Source: Manis javanica (taxonomy: Eukaryota; Chordata; Mammalia; Pholidota; Manidae). Taken from it: a stretch of DNA of 64,000 bases. The notes below the pieces were generated by a model. The model saw only the letters and a program-made list of their open reading frames with translations. It did not search any database and had not been told where the DNA came from. A program made the position numbers and the translations under genes. Shown here one piece after another: positions 12,980 through 26,655 of the stretch (position 1 is the first letter of the stretch; each line of letters begins with the position of its first letter). The DNA is taken from NCBI RefSeq assembly GCF_040802235.1, contig NC_133158.1, forward strand, positions 40,862,001-40,926,000. Reading direction: 5' to 3'.

Positions 12980-14200
12980 CCCACGGACTTCATGCAGCAA
13001 GCCCGCGGTGTGCCTCTTTCCCGGGGGTGGGCAGACCTGAGAACAGCAGTGCGGAGGCCCTGGGCAGAGGCGCTTGGCCAGAGCGGAGTGGCTGAACCAG
13101 ACGGGCCGGCAGCCCTGAGGTGCGAGCGGGGGGAACAGGACCCAGCGGGCGCTCAGGACGAGCCCTCCGGGCCTCCCCTACGGTCCGCGCTGGCCAGCAC
13201 TCGCCCTTCCTCCCCGGGGACTGCACTTCCATGTGGGGTTTCCCCTGGAGCTGTCTCTGCGGTAAGAAACCTGGCCAGGAAATTCCCTGACCAGTCAGCC
13301 AGGGAAGTCCGCCCGGACCGGGCGGTGGGAGGCCGTCCAGGCTCGAGGGCCTGCACGGGGTCCGCGGGTCCCCGGAGGTCTCGCTGCAGACCCCCCCCCA
13401 GGGTGCGGGGCACGTGCGCCGCCCAGCCCCGGGCACAGCGGGCCCCCCTCTGCCTGCGCACATTCTCCCTCTGCACCGTCGGGGCCTCCGGTACGCAGCC
13501 GGCCGTGGTGCACGGCCAGGGTCAGCGCGCCCCGCGGCGGCCGCAGGGGCCGAGGGCTTGGGATGCGAACCGGAGGGTGGGAGTGCGGGGGCGGGGCTGA
13601 GAACGGGGAGGGAGGGGCTCGGGGCGGGGGCGGGGCCAGCAGGGTGGGCGGAGCCCGGAGCGGCGGAACAGGGGGCGCGGCCTCGGTGAGGAGGCGCAGC
13701 CCTGCCGCGCTCCCTCCCTCTGACGGCCGCCCACCAAGGGCGCGGGAGGGAGGGTTCAAAGGCGAGGGGTGGGCAGGCGGCCTCGGGGGAGGGGCTCGGG
13801 GCTGGCAAGAAGGGAGGGAACCCAGGTTGGGGGACCAGAAGCCTGGCGGCAGGAGGGCCCCCTAGGCGGCGGTGGTGGGCGGAGGGGCCCCCGCGGAGGC
13901 GCCCAGGGAGGCCCTGGCGGGAGGGCCGCGGCCTGACCTCGTTTAGAGGCGAACTGGCTCCTGCGCCGGGAGACCCTGCCCTCCACCCTGTGCCCCCCCT
14001 GCGGCCTGGGGGAGGCCACGGCCCCGCTCTGACTGTGGTGACAGGGCGGAGGGGTGGCTGAAGGTGGAGGGCAGGCGACGGGCAGAGCAGGGCCGTGGCC
14101 ACGCTCCAGGTCCTCAGGAAAGGGGGGCACAGCGAGGGTCAGGCCCCAAACGCAGACGGCCACTTGTTCCGGCTCGTAGCCCTGCCCTGAGGTTTCCACG
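12980..14200. promoter_or_regulatory. Orphan CpG island
   Basis: CpG-dense and very GC-rich, with Sp1-like GGGGCGGGG boxes and G-runs around 13590-13640 that could form G-quadruplexes. Long frames cross it on both strands (for example a 370-codon minus-strand frame at 12990-14102), but they resemble no protein and are expected in such composition. A GT donor-like site (CTCG|GTGAGG, about 13686) exists on the plus strand. No adjoining gene was recognised, so it may drive a non-coding transcript or a distant gene. Confidence 0.6.
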
Positions 14201-17200
14201 CAGTTGTCCGTGGCCGGGGAGACCAGGCTGGGGCCCCGGGCCTAGGGACGCACACAGACCCGAGCCCCTCTGTAGTCCCTTATCCTGCTGCCCTGGGGCG
14301 AAGGTCACAGTCACGGAGGGAGCTGAGGTCTGGGGAGAAGAGGGGAATGACTGGGCCAGCAGGGTACCGAGGCTGGGGCACTGGGGCGGGGTGGGGCCTG
14401 AGGGCCGTGGGCTGGGGGCAGAGGGCAGCCGCCCAGGCTGGGGCCTCACCGTCACCCCTGTGGAGTCCAGGGCCAGCAGGGTCTTCACCAACACCCTACA
14501 GGCTGCCCCACGGGCCCGCCCACTGCCACCAGTCCGCCCCACCCCCGGGGAAGGCCCGTCCTTCTGAGCTGACCGCAGGATGATGCCCGACCTCCCACGG
14601 ACCTCCTCCCTCCAGGGGAGCCTGCCTAGCCCCCCCACCAATTCCCTACGGGGAACCGACACCCCTTCCCACTCTGCCCCAGGGCAGGGTCCCCTCGGAA
14701 TGAAGGGACCACACAGTTCACTTGAAGCGACCCACCACAGTGCGCTCGACGGCGGACGTCCGCTGGGCCACCCAGCCCCAGAACCTCCGCTCCTGGGCCA
14801 GGACGCGGGCCCTCTCTGACCACCCACCATGGGGCCTCTGGGTCCACCTCGACCCTGCAGCCAGCTCCTCTCTCTGCTGTTTCTCTTCCAGGAAGACTCC
14901 GGACTCGGTGTCCCAGCCTGCAGGACTGTGTGTCTCCCCCTCCCCAGGGGGAGGGGTACCAGACCCCCATCAGCCCCAGAAACTGCACCCCCAAACTCCT
15001 GATTCCTGGCAGGTGGCCTTCTCAGCCCTGTGGACCACCACTGACCCCTCTTCCAACCCTCACCGTGGCCTCCCCAGCCCTCCTCACGGGCAGCCAGGCA
15101 ACCCTCTAGATGTCATTTCACCACGCCCCTCCCTGCTCTGACTCCCGTGTGGCCCCTCAGAGCCACCACGTAGAGCTGAAAGCCACCAGGATCTAGACCC
15201 CCGTGACCTTCCCACACTCCCGCCCAGCTCTCCTGTCACCCCAGCTGCATGTCTCCTTCCTGTGTCTGCACCCAGCAGTGTGCCCTTGGCACCAGAGTGG
15301 CATCCTCTCAGGGCAGTGGTGGCAGGCATCTGCCACATTTGCACACAAGCAAAGTCTGGCCTGCTCCATGGAGCCCACTGGCAGCTGGGCTGCGTCGTCT
15401 TCAGCCAGGTCCTTGGCCAGCACCTTCCATACCCTCACCTTTAGCCCTCTCCTAACCCGCCCCAGCCTCATTCCACAGGTGAGGACACTGAGGCCCAGTG
15501 GGGGCAGGCAGCTTGCCCCAGGCCACACAGAGAGGAGGATGGAGCTTGCTTAGAGCAAAGTGGCCCTGCCTGGCCCCCCATGCCAGTCCCCCTCAGTCCT
15601 GTGGGGTTTGAGTGTCTAACCCACAGGGAAGCCCCCTGAGGAAAGTGTGCAGCTTGGGAGGAGAAAGCCCTGACCACCAGCATATTCTTGCTGACACAAA
15701 GCCTGAAGGTGGGGCTCCCTGGGGTGCAGGTGGCTGGTGCTGGACAGGCAGCTGGGGGTCCCGACTATGCGCTGCTGGGAAGCACCAGCCCAATGCAGGA
15801 GGAAGTCAGGTGGTCTGGCCTGACCACCCCCCGAGCTAGCCATGCAGGGACCTGAGGCGACCCCAGGAACACAGTGTGTGGGCGGGGACTGGGCTGCAGG
15901 CATCTGGGACATGTGCACAGCATTCCTTCTGGTATTTTGATGAAACAGTTAAATTTTCTTAAATTGGATATTTTAAGAAGTTGAAAATTGTCTTACATAT
16001 TCTTCAAATTGCTAACATTTGAAGAAGAGAGTGGCTGCAGGCAGCATCTCAATGGGGAGGCTGCTCTGCCCCATCAGCAGGGCTGGGGCCCAGGGTAGAG
16101 CTCCAGGACTCGCAGGCCTGCTGCTCCCTCCCAGCCACAGTGCTCCGCTGGCCCACTGAGTCATACGGTGACGTTCTTAGAAACCCAGAGCTTCCTCAGA
16201 AGAGAAAGGTGATACACACACTCTGCAGACAGGGCCCACGGCCGGTCGAGTTACACTTGCAAGGGAATTGTCCATATGTATTGTAAGTTTTCGCATATAT
16301 TTACTATGCATCCTATACCTACCCTAGGTGAGTCCAATGGAACAACCTAGAAACAATGACCCCAGCAGCATTTGATCCTGCCCAGGACTTTGGTTAGAAA
16401 TTCCATTCCCTACTGAAAGGAAACGGGAAAAGGGGCTAATTCCCAGGCTGCATAGGGGCATGGAGTGGGGACAGGGGCTCGAAGAAAAAGGCACTTGGCG
16501 ACATGGGACCCGACAGAATGAAGTCTCAATGGCTAGACGACAGACAATTTGAGTCTCAAACAGAATAATGGCTATATTCATTGTAACACTTTGAATAAAC
16601 AAAAAATCCATGAACTCAGATTTTTTAAAAATCTGAAACTATGCCAAAAAAAGAAAAAAAAGACAGATCAGGAATAAGGAAGAATAAAGGCAGGCTTTTC
16701 TTTACAGAACATCAGCCGACACACACAGAGGTGGGATGAAATTAGAACACTGCCCTTTGCAACCTGTGTGATCACCAACATCTCCCAGGACTGTCAGTGG
16801 GGATGGAAGCCCCCAGGAAGGGTGCCTGGAGACCACAATACCGTTGAGGCCGAGGCAGGTGCCCCATATGACTGGGCAGTCGCTGAGGTGGGGTGCTCCT
16901 GCACAGTAGAGAGGGCATAGTGCCCACTGCCCGGGAGGCCACTGCAGGAGCCAGCATGGGGCCACCGGCCTGCTGGTGGCCTGTGAAGAGCCTGCCCAGA
17001 GAGGTCTGAGCCAGAGCTCAGCGAGCCTTTGGATGGGGGTCTGCAACCATGGCCCTGCTGGCATTTTGGGTGGACACCTCTGCAGGTGGGGGCTGCCCCA
17101 CACACTGAAGGGTTGGACAGCAGTCCCGTCCCTCCCCTGCAGGGTGACAGCCACAAATCCCTCCTGGGGGCAAAGTCAAAGTTAAGAACGGCCACTCTTG

Positions 17201-17689
17201 ACCCAGTCTCCAGGATCCAGGAAACCAGAGGCAGCTGAAGGCCCGGGAAGGGCCAGGGCACCCCTGCAGCAGAGTGGAAGAGCAGATGTCACCAAGAAAG
17301 GGGTCCGGGCTGCGGGAGGCCGGTGGGGCCGCGTGGAGCTGGGAAGGCGTTTGGGGAGGAGGGGTGACGGCCTGCTGGGTGCTGCTGGGGCGCCCTCTCA
17401 CCCCAGGAGAGGGCCGCCGGCATTTATGTCCAGGTGCCTTCAACTGGCCTTCAAAATGGTGCATCGAACAGGAGTCCAGATGCCTCATACAGAGAGAGGT
17501 AAAGTGGGGTGTTGTCCATGTTCTGGGGGAGGTGGCCATCCACTCTGTGCTGAAGAGTACCACCTGTGAGGTAGGCCCTGTCCCGAAACCACCAGGACCC
17601 GTGCTGGAGCAGGTGGGGGAAATTGGGGCCCGTCATGGCTGGCAGGAAGGAAGAACAGCCCAGCTGCTATGGCACCCAGCATGGAGGTT
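14201..17689. other. Single-copy DNA, no gene recognised
   Basis: Contains one MIR (15468-15540). 15930-16020 and 16250-16700 are AT-richer and unassigned. I searched for ICOSLG-like Ig-domain exons and saw none. Confidence 0.45.
15468..15540 (-). repeat. MIR SINE core
   Basis: CACAGGTGAGGACACTGAGG, then CAGCTTGCCCCAGGCCACAC, matches the reverse complement of the MIR core with few changes. Confidence 0.8.
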
Positions 17690-18228
17690 CCTCAGAATAT
17701 TAAAAACAGAACTAGCATATGACCTACTAATTCCTCTTCTGGACCTGTAGGAGAAGTGGGACAGACTGGATCTGTATGAGAACCCAGCAGACGTCTGCAC
17801 GCCCACGTGCCCAGCAGCGTCACTCACGACAGCCAAGGGGTGGGCACAGACAGACGAGGGGTGGGCACGAGGGGGTCTGTCCATGCTGCCATGGAAGGAA
17901 GGGAATCCGAGCACACCACGGTGGATTCGGGGCGTGACCCTCAGTGGAGCCAGCAAGACACAGAAGGACAGACACCATATGGTCCACTCACAGGACGTTC
18001 CCTAGTGATCAGATTCAGAGGGACAGTAGGACAGTGGGTGCCAGGGCAGGGGGAGAGGGTGGGGAGCTGGTGTCCTGCTACTCAGGACAGATTTCAGGTG
18101 GGAAAATGGAAAGTCTGAGACGGGTGCTCAGAGTGTGAACGTATTTACTGCTACAAAACTGTGCACTTAGACATGGTTAAAATGGTGAATTTCACATTAT
18201 GTGTATTTTACCATAATTTTTTAAAAGG
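17690..18228 (+). mobile_element. Old L1 (L1M) 3' end
   Basis: ATTAAAAACAGAACTAGCAT and ATGACCTACTAATTCCTCTT match the end of ORF2. The 3' end has AAAATGGTGAATTTCACATT then ATGTGTATTTTACCATAATT and a short A-run. Frames are broken. Confidence 0.85.
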
Positions 18229-21200
18229 TAGTATTAGTTCAAAATATGTTTTCACAACAAAGGTTGGGGAAATCTTGAAGTGTTCGAGCTGACTTCTTTC
18301 TTGGACTCAGGATCCCTTCCGGAGAGAAGCCCCCGCCACATCGCCTGCGCTGGTGTGGCCACCCAGAGCCCCCCGCGAGAGGGAGGTGGGCGGGGAGTCA
18401 GGTGAGAGGGGGTCTGGGCCCCATCACTGGGCCACCGCAGGGTGAGGGACAGGCTTCCACCCTGTTCTCCTGAGGCAGAGAGCTGCCAGCTTAGCCACCC
18501 TGAAACCTGGGCCCCACTGCCCACCAGCCTCGCACTTCCTGAATGTCTCCTGAGACTGGCCTTGGACTCTGGCTCTGAGAGGGGCTGACGCTGGGCTGGG
18601 AACACACACAGCCAGCCAGCCATGGCTCCCGAATGTTTTGTTTCCACGTCTTTCCGGGAGCAGCCCTTTCATCTCCCGCGGCCCGTGCTGTCCATCCTTA
18701 GCTTATCCCAAACCTGGAGGGGCCTGTGGGGCCAGGCAGGTAGAGGTCGGGGCCCAGGGCAGCCTGGCTGGAGTCTGCAGCCACACTGGGCCCCTGGCGA
18801 GGGGAACGTGGTCAGTAGGGGGGCACTTCCAGCCACTGGCCTGCGCCGGCCCGGGCCCACACCACCCCGGCCTCTCTGCAGGCTGAGTCGCTCCAATACC
18901 GCCTCCACCTGGAAGTTGGGCGGTCCCTTCTGGGGCTCCCTCTGGAGGCTGGGGAGAGGGGGCTCCACGGAGTGGCTCTCTGAGGAGCCGCCAACACCCA
19001 CCTGCTGGCTGGCTCAGGCACGGCAGGACCCCTCCCCATCCTGGGGGACAGCCTCCCTCCTCTGGAGGTGGGGGTGGGACAGAGAGGAGTTAGCCTGTGG
19101 CTCATCACCACCTGGCAACAAAGGGTCAGGAGTCACAGTGGCAGCCGGCACTGTAGAGGGTGACCAGATACACAGGGTCACACATTGGGGGATGTGGGGT
19201 AGGGGGGTGCCAGAAGAGGCTGGTGCAGCAGTGGGCCCCAGAAACTGGTGGAGCTGATGTGTCCCCTCGCCTTGCCCAGGCCTCGCTCTGAGCCAGGTGG
19301 CATGAGGCCAGGACCCCACAGTGGGGTGGGCAGGGGTCCCTAGGGGGCAGCCCCAAACCCTGAGATGCATGGCCCTCCGGTAACTCCACCTCTGAGCCTG
19401 CAGAGGGCATCTGGGTGTGCGCTGGATGGCAGTACAGGTGTCTGTTTCAGAACAGAGGAGCCAGCATGCCAGCCACCCGCAGCCAGGGACAGGCAGGTCC
19501 TGTGCTGATGTCATCAGCAAGGAGCCACCCGGAACGTGTGCGGGGCCCTTGGCCCTTGGGGAGGCCACTGATGAAGCCCGGGCCTGGTCAAATCTGCCTG
19601 TCACCACCCGTGACAGTTCCTGCCACAGCAAACCCCAGAGGACAGACAGTGTCCACATTCCATCCGCCTCTCCTCGGGCCCAGCGCCCGGGAACAGATCA
19701 GGGTCTGCCTCGTGCTTACTGACATCAACCCCCTTTGTCTGACCTGAGCCTCGGCTTCAGGGTCAAGCCTCTGCCTTTCTGTGATGGCAGCTGTGCTCCC
19801 TGTGACCCCATGCTGCTCCTACAGGGACACTGCACCCGGAAGGCAGTCTCGAGGTGCAGGGGGCACCCATCATTCTCAGCAGGGCCAGGGTAGCTGGGGC
19901 TGGGCTTCCAGTCTGACTGCCATCATGTGCATGTCATAGAAGGACAACTGTCCCTGGATTAACACCAGCCCTGGTAATCTGGGACCCGTCATCCCATCCA
20001 CAGAGACCCTGCTTCCAGAAAAGGCCACCTTCTGTGGTTGCAGGTGGATATATGTTCTTGAGGGGCTAGGAGTCCACCCAATGCCGAACCTGAGATGAAT
20101 TCCCTCCATGGAAAAGCGGCTGCATCCAGGCTGTGCCACTGCAAGCCAAAGACACAAGCTGGTCCCATGCAGGCGGTGCTCTGCAGACCCTGCCCCGTGT
20201 CACCCAGCCAAGGGGTGGCCCAGTCAGGGTCTACGATGACAACACCTTCAGTTCAGACCCCAGGTGGAGCTCCAGGAAGACCATTCCCAAAAGATGCACG
20301 GTCAGCAGGCTCTGTGAGCCTCAGAACACGGTGCCCTCTGGGAGGTTTGGGTTCTCCAGTAAGATGCCTGTTCAGGTCCGTTTCACCCTGGGAGCTGACA
20401 CCTATACACAGGAAAGGCCACCCGTCTGATGTGCACCTGGACAGCAGGCCACACCCCAGAGGAGGCAGAGTTCTGGAGGCAGCCTTCCTGGGCTGATTCA
20501 GTGGCCACCCACCCTGCCACCACAGGACAGCACGACAGCTCCCGTGGGCCCCATCCTTGGCCCCACACTGGGGCCCCCAGAAGCTCCTGGGGGGAGACGA
20601 GGGACAGGACCAGTGATGGCAGCCACAGCAGCACAGAGCAGCCAGCGAGTGCCAACCTCACTCTCAGACAGATGCTTAGAACAGAGCTCGATGCACGCTC
20701 GGCCTCAGGCCAAAGCCAGTCCGTTTCTGGCCCGGAGCCCCTGGGCCAGTCTGCAGGGGACCCATGAGAGGGTCACAGGTATTCTGACACTTGCTGCCAT
20801 GGGAGGGAAGCTTTCGCAGACTCCCTGTGATGAGTGGGCTCAGCTGCAGGTGGGCAGACAGCGGGGGTGGGCAGCGCAGAGGAGAAGCCTAAGGCCACCA
20901 TGAGCAGGCGTCCTGGCTCCCCCACCTACCAGGATCCTTGCTGAAGGCCGGCAGGGCCATCAGACACCTCAGGGACATGGGGGCTACTGAAGGTGGGGAT
21001 CCTCTCCAAACTGAGCAGAATCCTTGCTACATCTGGACTGGGCAAGGGGCCCTGGAGAGCCCGGCTGAGGTCGGTCAGGGAGAAGGCCTTTGCCCAGCCC
21101 ACGCCTGGTCATGGTGTACAGGGAGGGACACAGGAGTCCATCTCTGCCTGGAAGCTGAGGGCAGTGGGCATGGCCAAGGCTGGGCTACAGAGGTGGCAGG

Positions 21201-23969
21201 GTCAGGGCACCCCAGAGAGGAGAGAGGGTGCAGTGGGGAGAAGGCCAGGGCCTGGGGCCGGACCCCAAGAGGCCACAGGCTGCCCCAAAGCACTGAGCAT
21301 CTCAGAAACCTCCAAAACCAAATTCCTGGACCTGCCCGGAGCAGGCGCTAACGATGGGGCCGTGGCAGATGGGGCCAGGAAGCCGGGGCTGGGCCCTTAC
21401 CTGCCTGTGCACCGGCCGCCCACCATCCTGACCCAGCCCCTCGTGCCCCAGCTGAGGGCAAGCCCACCTTCCCAGAAGCGGCCCACCATCACTCCACATC
21501 AGCCAGGGGCATGTTTAGTGTGTTCAGAACCCGGCTCCTTTTGGACTATTACAAGGAAAGCCCCCCACGCCCACCCCACCGAAGAGGCAGCTGACCCCAG
21601 CGGGCCACCAACCGGGCCATGGGAGGGCGGGAACGTGCTGTGGGAACTCCCACTGTGAGCCAGTGGGCTGGAGGGGGCCGGAGTGGCCTGGGAGCGGGGT
21701 TTCCCGGGAGAAGGCCACATCTCTGCAGGAGCCCCTGGGGAAGGCCCCAGGGACCCCCCCCTGCCCAGTCCCAGATATGCCAGGCTGAGCAGGAGGGCCT
21801 GCAGTCAGGCCCTCATGCTGGGAATCCTACTTGGCAGCCTGGCATGAAGTGTTCACCACCTGACCGGGCCCCCACCTCCGAGGAACACTCAGGAAGAAGT
21901 CTGAGGCCAGAACACCCTTCCCAGCCCACGCGCATGAGAAAAACTGCCAAGGACCCCAATGTCAATTGGAACACAGGGTAGGGAGGGGGCTTCACACAAA
22001 CAGGGCCTCAGGAGTCACACAGTCCTGGCAGGACGGTCAGGAGAACCCAGACAGACCCTGAGCTGCACACCCAGGCTCCTAAGGGCACGCAGGCCGGGCT
22101 GCTGCAGCCGGTGGCACTGGAGGATTTGCTTACTCTCAGTTGTCAGCAAGGTGGCCCTGATGCTTCTGCAGGAACCACACCACTGAAGCCTGAAGTGTGG
22201 GCAGTGCGGCTCGGAGGCCCTGGTGTCCTTCTCCTCTCCTCGCCAGTGTGGGGCAGGCTCCTCCCTGGTGGGAGCAACCATTCTGGGTGATTATGGGCTT
22301 TTCCATGGGAAGGCCTATCTCCATGCCCCCCGGGGCGGCAGACAGCACCTTCTCCACCCCTGGGCAGGCCCCCACTGCCCATGCCTGTGGCCGCAGCCCC
22401 GTCACCCTGCTCAGCCTCCCTGGAGGCCGCAGAGCGGGGCTGGGCAGCCTCACAAGGAAGAGGGCATCAGGCCGACCCCTCATGAGGACGGCAGCCGTGG
22501 ATCCTGATGTCAGGCTGGGGGCTGGCACCGAAATCTCCTTGCAGACTTCCACAGGGACACGTCTCAGGGGCTCCATACAGGCCTGGTGTCCCGCTGTCTG
22601 GCTTTCCTGGGGAACAGGGCGGGAGCCTTCCCACCCACCCACAGAGCTGCTATGGCCATGCAGACATGCAGCAGACACCCAGAAGTAAGGGTGGAGGGGC
22701 GCTCCGTGGCTCACCCAGCTGCCGTGCTCCTGCATCCAGCCCGGACTGGGAGATGCTGCCCCTGTGACTAAGGCGACCCACTCCATACAGGGTTGGCCTT
22801 CCCAGGCCATTTAGTGCCTTCGCTGAAAGCTGTTCCCTGGCTGGAAATCCCCCTCAAAATCCCCTTCAGGGCTCAGAGACCAACTTCCTCTGCCGGAGGG
22901 AGCCCGGGGCTGTGACAACGCCTCACCTGCCAGGGCTCTGGGCCAAGTGCTGGGCAGGGGCAGCGGGCAGATCAGGGATGCTGGGGAGGCCACACTCTCT
23001 AAGACCCCTTCAGCCCTTCTGTCCTTTTTTGTCCCCTCCCCACCCCACCCCACCATGGGGTGCTCTGGGCACTGTGGCACCCATCTGGGCCAGGGGCCCT
23101 GGGGACCTGTGTCCTGGGACTGGGGCGGGGGAACAGGGAACCTGAGGCTGACACCCTCAGACCCCATGATCCAGGGTCACCTGAAACCAGGGGTGCTTGT
23201 GTCCCCCCCAAGTTGCAGGCCCCTCTCATGGGGCTTCCTGCAATGTGATATAGGACAGCCCGCTGGGAGCCCAGGCTCAGGAGAGGCCTCCCTGTGGGCA
23301 CAGTGGGGTCCCATCCCAGTCCCAGTAAGGAGGCCTCCAGAAGGTCTGGGAGGCTCTGAGGAGAGTATGGCTAGCAGGCAGCCCCTCATGGCTGCAGTGC
23401 GCCAAGGATCCCTGAAGTGCATGGTAGTGCCAAGCTCACCAGCAGAATGGGCTTTGGGTACTGGACAGTACCAGTCAGGGCAGAACTGGGACCTGGCAGG
23501 CTTTTTCAGTTGTAGTTTTTTCTCTGAGGACCAGCTCAGGGGGGTCTCCAGGGTCCCAAACCATGTCTGCCCACAGTGGATGATCTTTAGAGGCAGGCAG
23601 GGGGCAGCTGGCAGGTGCCAGGGGGTCCTGGAACAGGACTCTGCCAGTGGCCGCATGGCTCTCGGCCGTCCTCGCTCTCCAGGCCGCACACTCACATGAT
23701 GGCTAACGTGGTGCCTCAGCACAGCTAAGACCCCAGTGTCCCCCGAGCCTGCTTGGCCAGGAGGGCCGGAGCCTGGCAGCCGCACTCTGGGGGCCTTGGC
23801 CGCTGTGGCCGGAGCGCGCCTGGGACAAGCTCTCCTTGGGCGGCTGTTCAGCCAGGGACACTGAGCAGCAGTGTCTCTGGCCTCAGAAACGATTTAGGGA
23901 CAACAAAAAAGATGGAGCTCCGGGGTGGCTTGTGTCCCCTCGTTCCTATGCCGAGGCCTCCGCTGACAC
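18229..23969. other. Single-copy DNA, no gene recognised
   Basis: About 5.7 kb of GC-rich sequence. I recognise neither repeats nor exons on either strand. Confidence 0.45.
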
Positions 23970-24246
23970 CTCAGGTACACAATGCATTTGCACACAGTCC
24001 TCAAAGAAGGTGCAATGAGGTCCCTGGGGGCCTGATCCAATCTGTGTCCTTATGAGAAGAGATCAGGACACAGACACATACAGAGGGATGGCCCCAGGAG
24101 GACACGAGAGAGGCGGTCCCCCCCACCACCCCCCAGGCCCAGGAGGAGCCCCCGGCCTGCACCTGCATCCCAAGCGTCCCATGGAAAATGTCTGAGTTGC
24201 CTCGTCTGCGGTGCGTTGCTATGGCCGCCCTAGGACACTAACACAA
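23970..24246 (+). mobile_element. MaLR-like LTR fragment (MLT1 type)
   Basis: CCTGATCCAATCTGTGTCCTTATGAGAAGAGAT, then a degraded end GCTATGGCCGCCCTAGGACACTAACACA, follow the conserved MLT1-type order. The middle is eroded. Confidence 0.6.
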
Positions 24247-25059
24247 ACAGGTTCCTAGTTTCCCCAAACCCTCCTGTAATCCCAGTGAACCAGTGGAGTC
24301 TTCTCCAAACAGAATGGGTCCCCATGCACTGAGTTGGATGTCCCTGGAGGACCCCAGGCTGTGTGCGCAGAGGCCATGGTGGACGTGGACTTCCGGTGAC
24401 ATGTCTCATAGAACTTCCTGTTTTGGGCGAGATCAGAAGCACCATTAGACACGTATTTTGAAATATTGAGAAATATTTTAGTACTTCTGCTATTTGACCT
24501 TAGCCAAAACCAGGAAGTGCAGGGAAGCCGGAAGCTGAGACAGAAAACGTGAAGAACATTTTAAAAGCATAGTGACAGCTGATGTCACTTGAACACAATT
24601 CTACAAACTCCCCCGGATCCCCGCCCTCTCCACCCCTGCCATGGACACCCTTTGGTTTTGGAGATGAGGCCAAGACTGCACAACCTGAGGGCACTGAGGT
24701 GCAGCACCACAAGCAGATGCTGGCCCAGGTGGCACCCTCCCCATTGGCAAGGTGGGCAGCGACTGCAAAGCCAAAGTCCCCAGCTGGGCCAGGCCCACCG
24801 GTGCCCCGCTGCCCCCACATTCTCAGTGGAAAGGTGTGAGGCTAGCGACTGGGGACACAGTCCAACGCAAAGCAGGCATCCTCTGGCCTGTGAGGACGAG
24901 GGGTGGCTGTCCTCCAGGGTGGCTCTGAGTCACAGAGCACCTATGCGCAGAGCCACCAGAGCACAGACGAGCCACACCCCTGGCCACGAATACCCAGAGT
25001 GTCTGGGGCCCCCACTCTGCACCTTAGTTTCTGTCCAGTATGTGGGAGCCTATGCTTAT

Positions 25060-25320
25060 TGTAACAGGCTGAACGTGTCCCACAAAATCCATGGCGGAGC
25101 CCTAAGCCCCAGCACCTGTGGGTGTGATCTTACTTGGAAACACATCTCTGGGACGAGCCTGCCGCACGGTCACCGGGACGGGCCCTAACCCAGTATGACT
25201 GCGTCCTTACAAAAGGGGAAACACCGACACAGGCACCCAGGGGGATGGCGTGTGACAGGGAGAGGACAGTGACACATGCGGAGGTGGCCAGCTAGCCCCA
25301 GAAGCTGGGGGACAGCACGG
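25060..25320 (+). mobile_element. LTR-like fragment of the MLT1/MaLR type
   Basis: GCTGAACGTGTCCCACAAAATCCATG, CACCTGTGGGTGTGATCTTACTTGG and GGGCCCTAACCCAGTATGACTG follow the typical order of this repeat. The 3' part is lost or too diverged to see. Confidence 0.55.
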
Positions 25321-26573
25321 CAGTCTCCCTCGTGGTCTCAGTAGGAACCAGCCCTGTCCACGCCCCGTGCCTTGGCGTCTGGCCCAGCTGAACGAATGTC
25401 CGCTGCTTTGTTTGTGCTAACTTGCAGCTGCAGCTCCAGAAAGCGGCCATACCTACTCATTCCATGGGTCTGTGGTGACTTCATGCGGCAAAACATGGAC
25501 AGTGCATGGTATGTGGGAAAACATGGTAAGAGCGACGGGTGGCCCAGGGACTGGAAGGTTCTGGAAAGCCTAAAGGCTGGGGAAGAATGTGAGCCGAGCC
25601 TGAGACTGACCAATGAATAATAAGAGGTGTGTTTGCACAGCCAGAGGGCAGACTCTCTGTGTCCTGCTGACCCCACAGTCCCCAGGGCCGACACAGGGAC
25701 CACTGGCAAATTACGGACCAGTGAGCCAGCGCACAACCCCGTGGAGCCCTCAAAACACTGTCACCAGTGCTGCCTCCCTCGCGCCTCAGAACCACCCAGA
25801 GGGAAGGGCACCCATGGACAGCTGCCCAGCACTGCTCTCGTACCCACACGCACGCCCTGCGCCACACCACACCAGCCACGGGCAAATGCACTCTTCCCAT
25901 GCTCCCGGTTTGCCTGCTGAGCCCTCTCCCAAGCAGATGCTCTACAAGTCAAATCCAGAATGGAAGTGTCCCAAGGACTGCCCAAGGGGCAGGGCCCCTG
26001 CAGAAAGTCAACTTAGGTCAGGTGGGAATATGCAACAAGGAGGCCCCCAGTCAGGAGCGACCGGGCCCCCAGGGGCTGGACCAGGCAGGCCCCATGGCAG
26101 GAGCAGATCATGGGTTCTCGTCTTTCAGAGCAGCCCCAACCTCCTCTGGGGTCCCGTCGCTTAGGATCTGGCCTTGTGCTTGACCACATCCGGTCCAGAG
26201 CTCCCCTTCCACTCCAGGCGGTGAGGAGGGAGCACCGGGCACTGCTCAAGCTCTTCTGAACAGGGAGGGAGGCCAGAGGACTTGACGTGTCACAGACACA
26301 GGGAATGTGCTGGGCGGCAGTCTAGGGTCAGAAGTGACCCCCCACCCACTCCTCTCCCTTCCTGCCTCTGCAGGAAAGGTTCTGGGGCACTTGGCCTCCG
26401 TGTCCAGTGCCTCTAAATGCCTGCTTGGTTGCTGTTTTTCTTGTGGCTGTGGTGGTTTCATGCTGTGAAATAACAAATAAAAGCAGCTACATTTATGCAA
26501 TGCTCACAGGCTGGTGCCGGCCAACTCTCTCCCAGGTGCTTACAGACAAGCAGAGCACCACAGGTAGGCACAC

Positions 26574-26655
26574 CTCTACACACACGTGCCCCACACGTGC
26601 CAACACACACACCACCACACACAAACCCGCATGCACACATATGCACACACAGCCC
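26574..26655. repeat. Degenerate (CA)n microsatellite
   Basis: An interrupted run rich in CACACA with CACGTGCC variants. Confidence 0.65.

Noticed and set aside
12683-13600. 305-codon open frame on the plus strand
   Set aside because: Same GC-rich region, with no recognisable domain. The composition explains its length.
12990-14102. 370-codon open frame on the minus strand
   Set aside because: It lies in CpG-island sequence where stop codons are rare, is low-complexity Pro/Arg/Gly-rich, overlaps long frames on the other strand and resembles no protein family I know.
18622-19658. Overlapping frames of 211 and 214 codons on opposite strands
   Set aside because: No motif, signal or homology recognised, and no codon pattern that favours either strand.
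26574-26655. CRISPR-like or regularly spaced repeat array
   Set aside because: It is a degenerate CA microsatellite without spacers. Nothing in the window suggests prokaryotic DNA.
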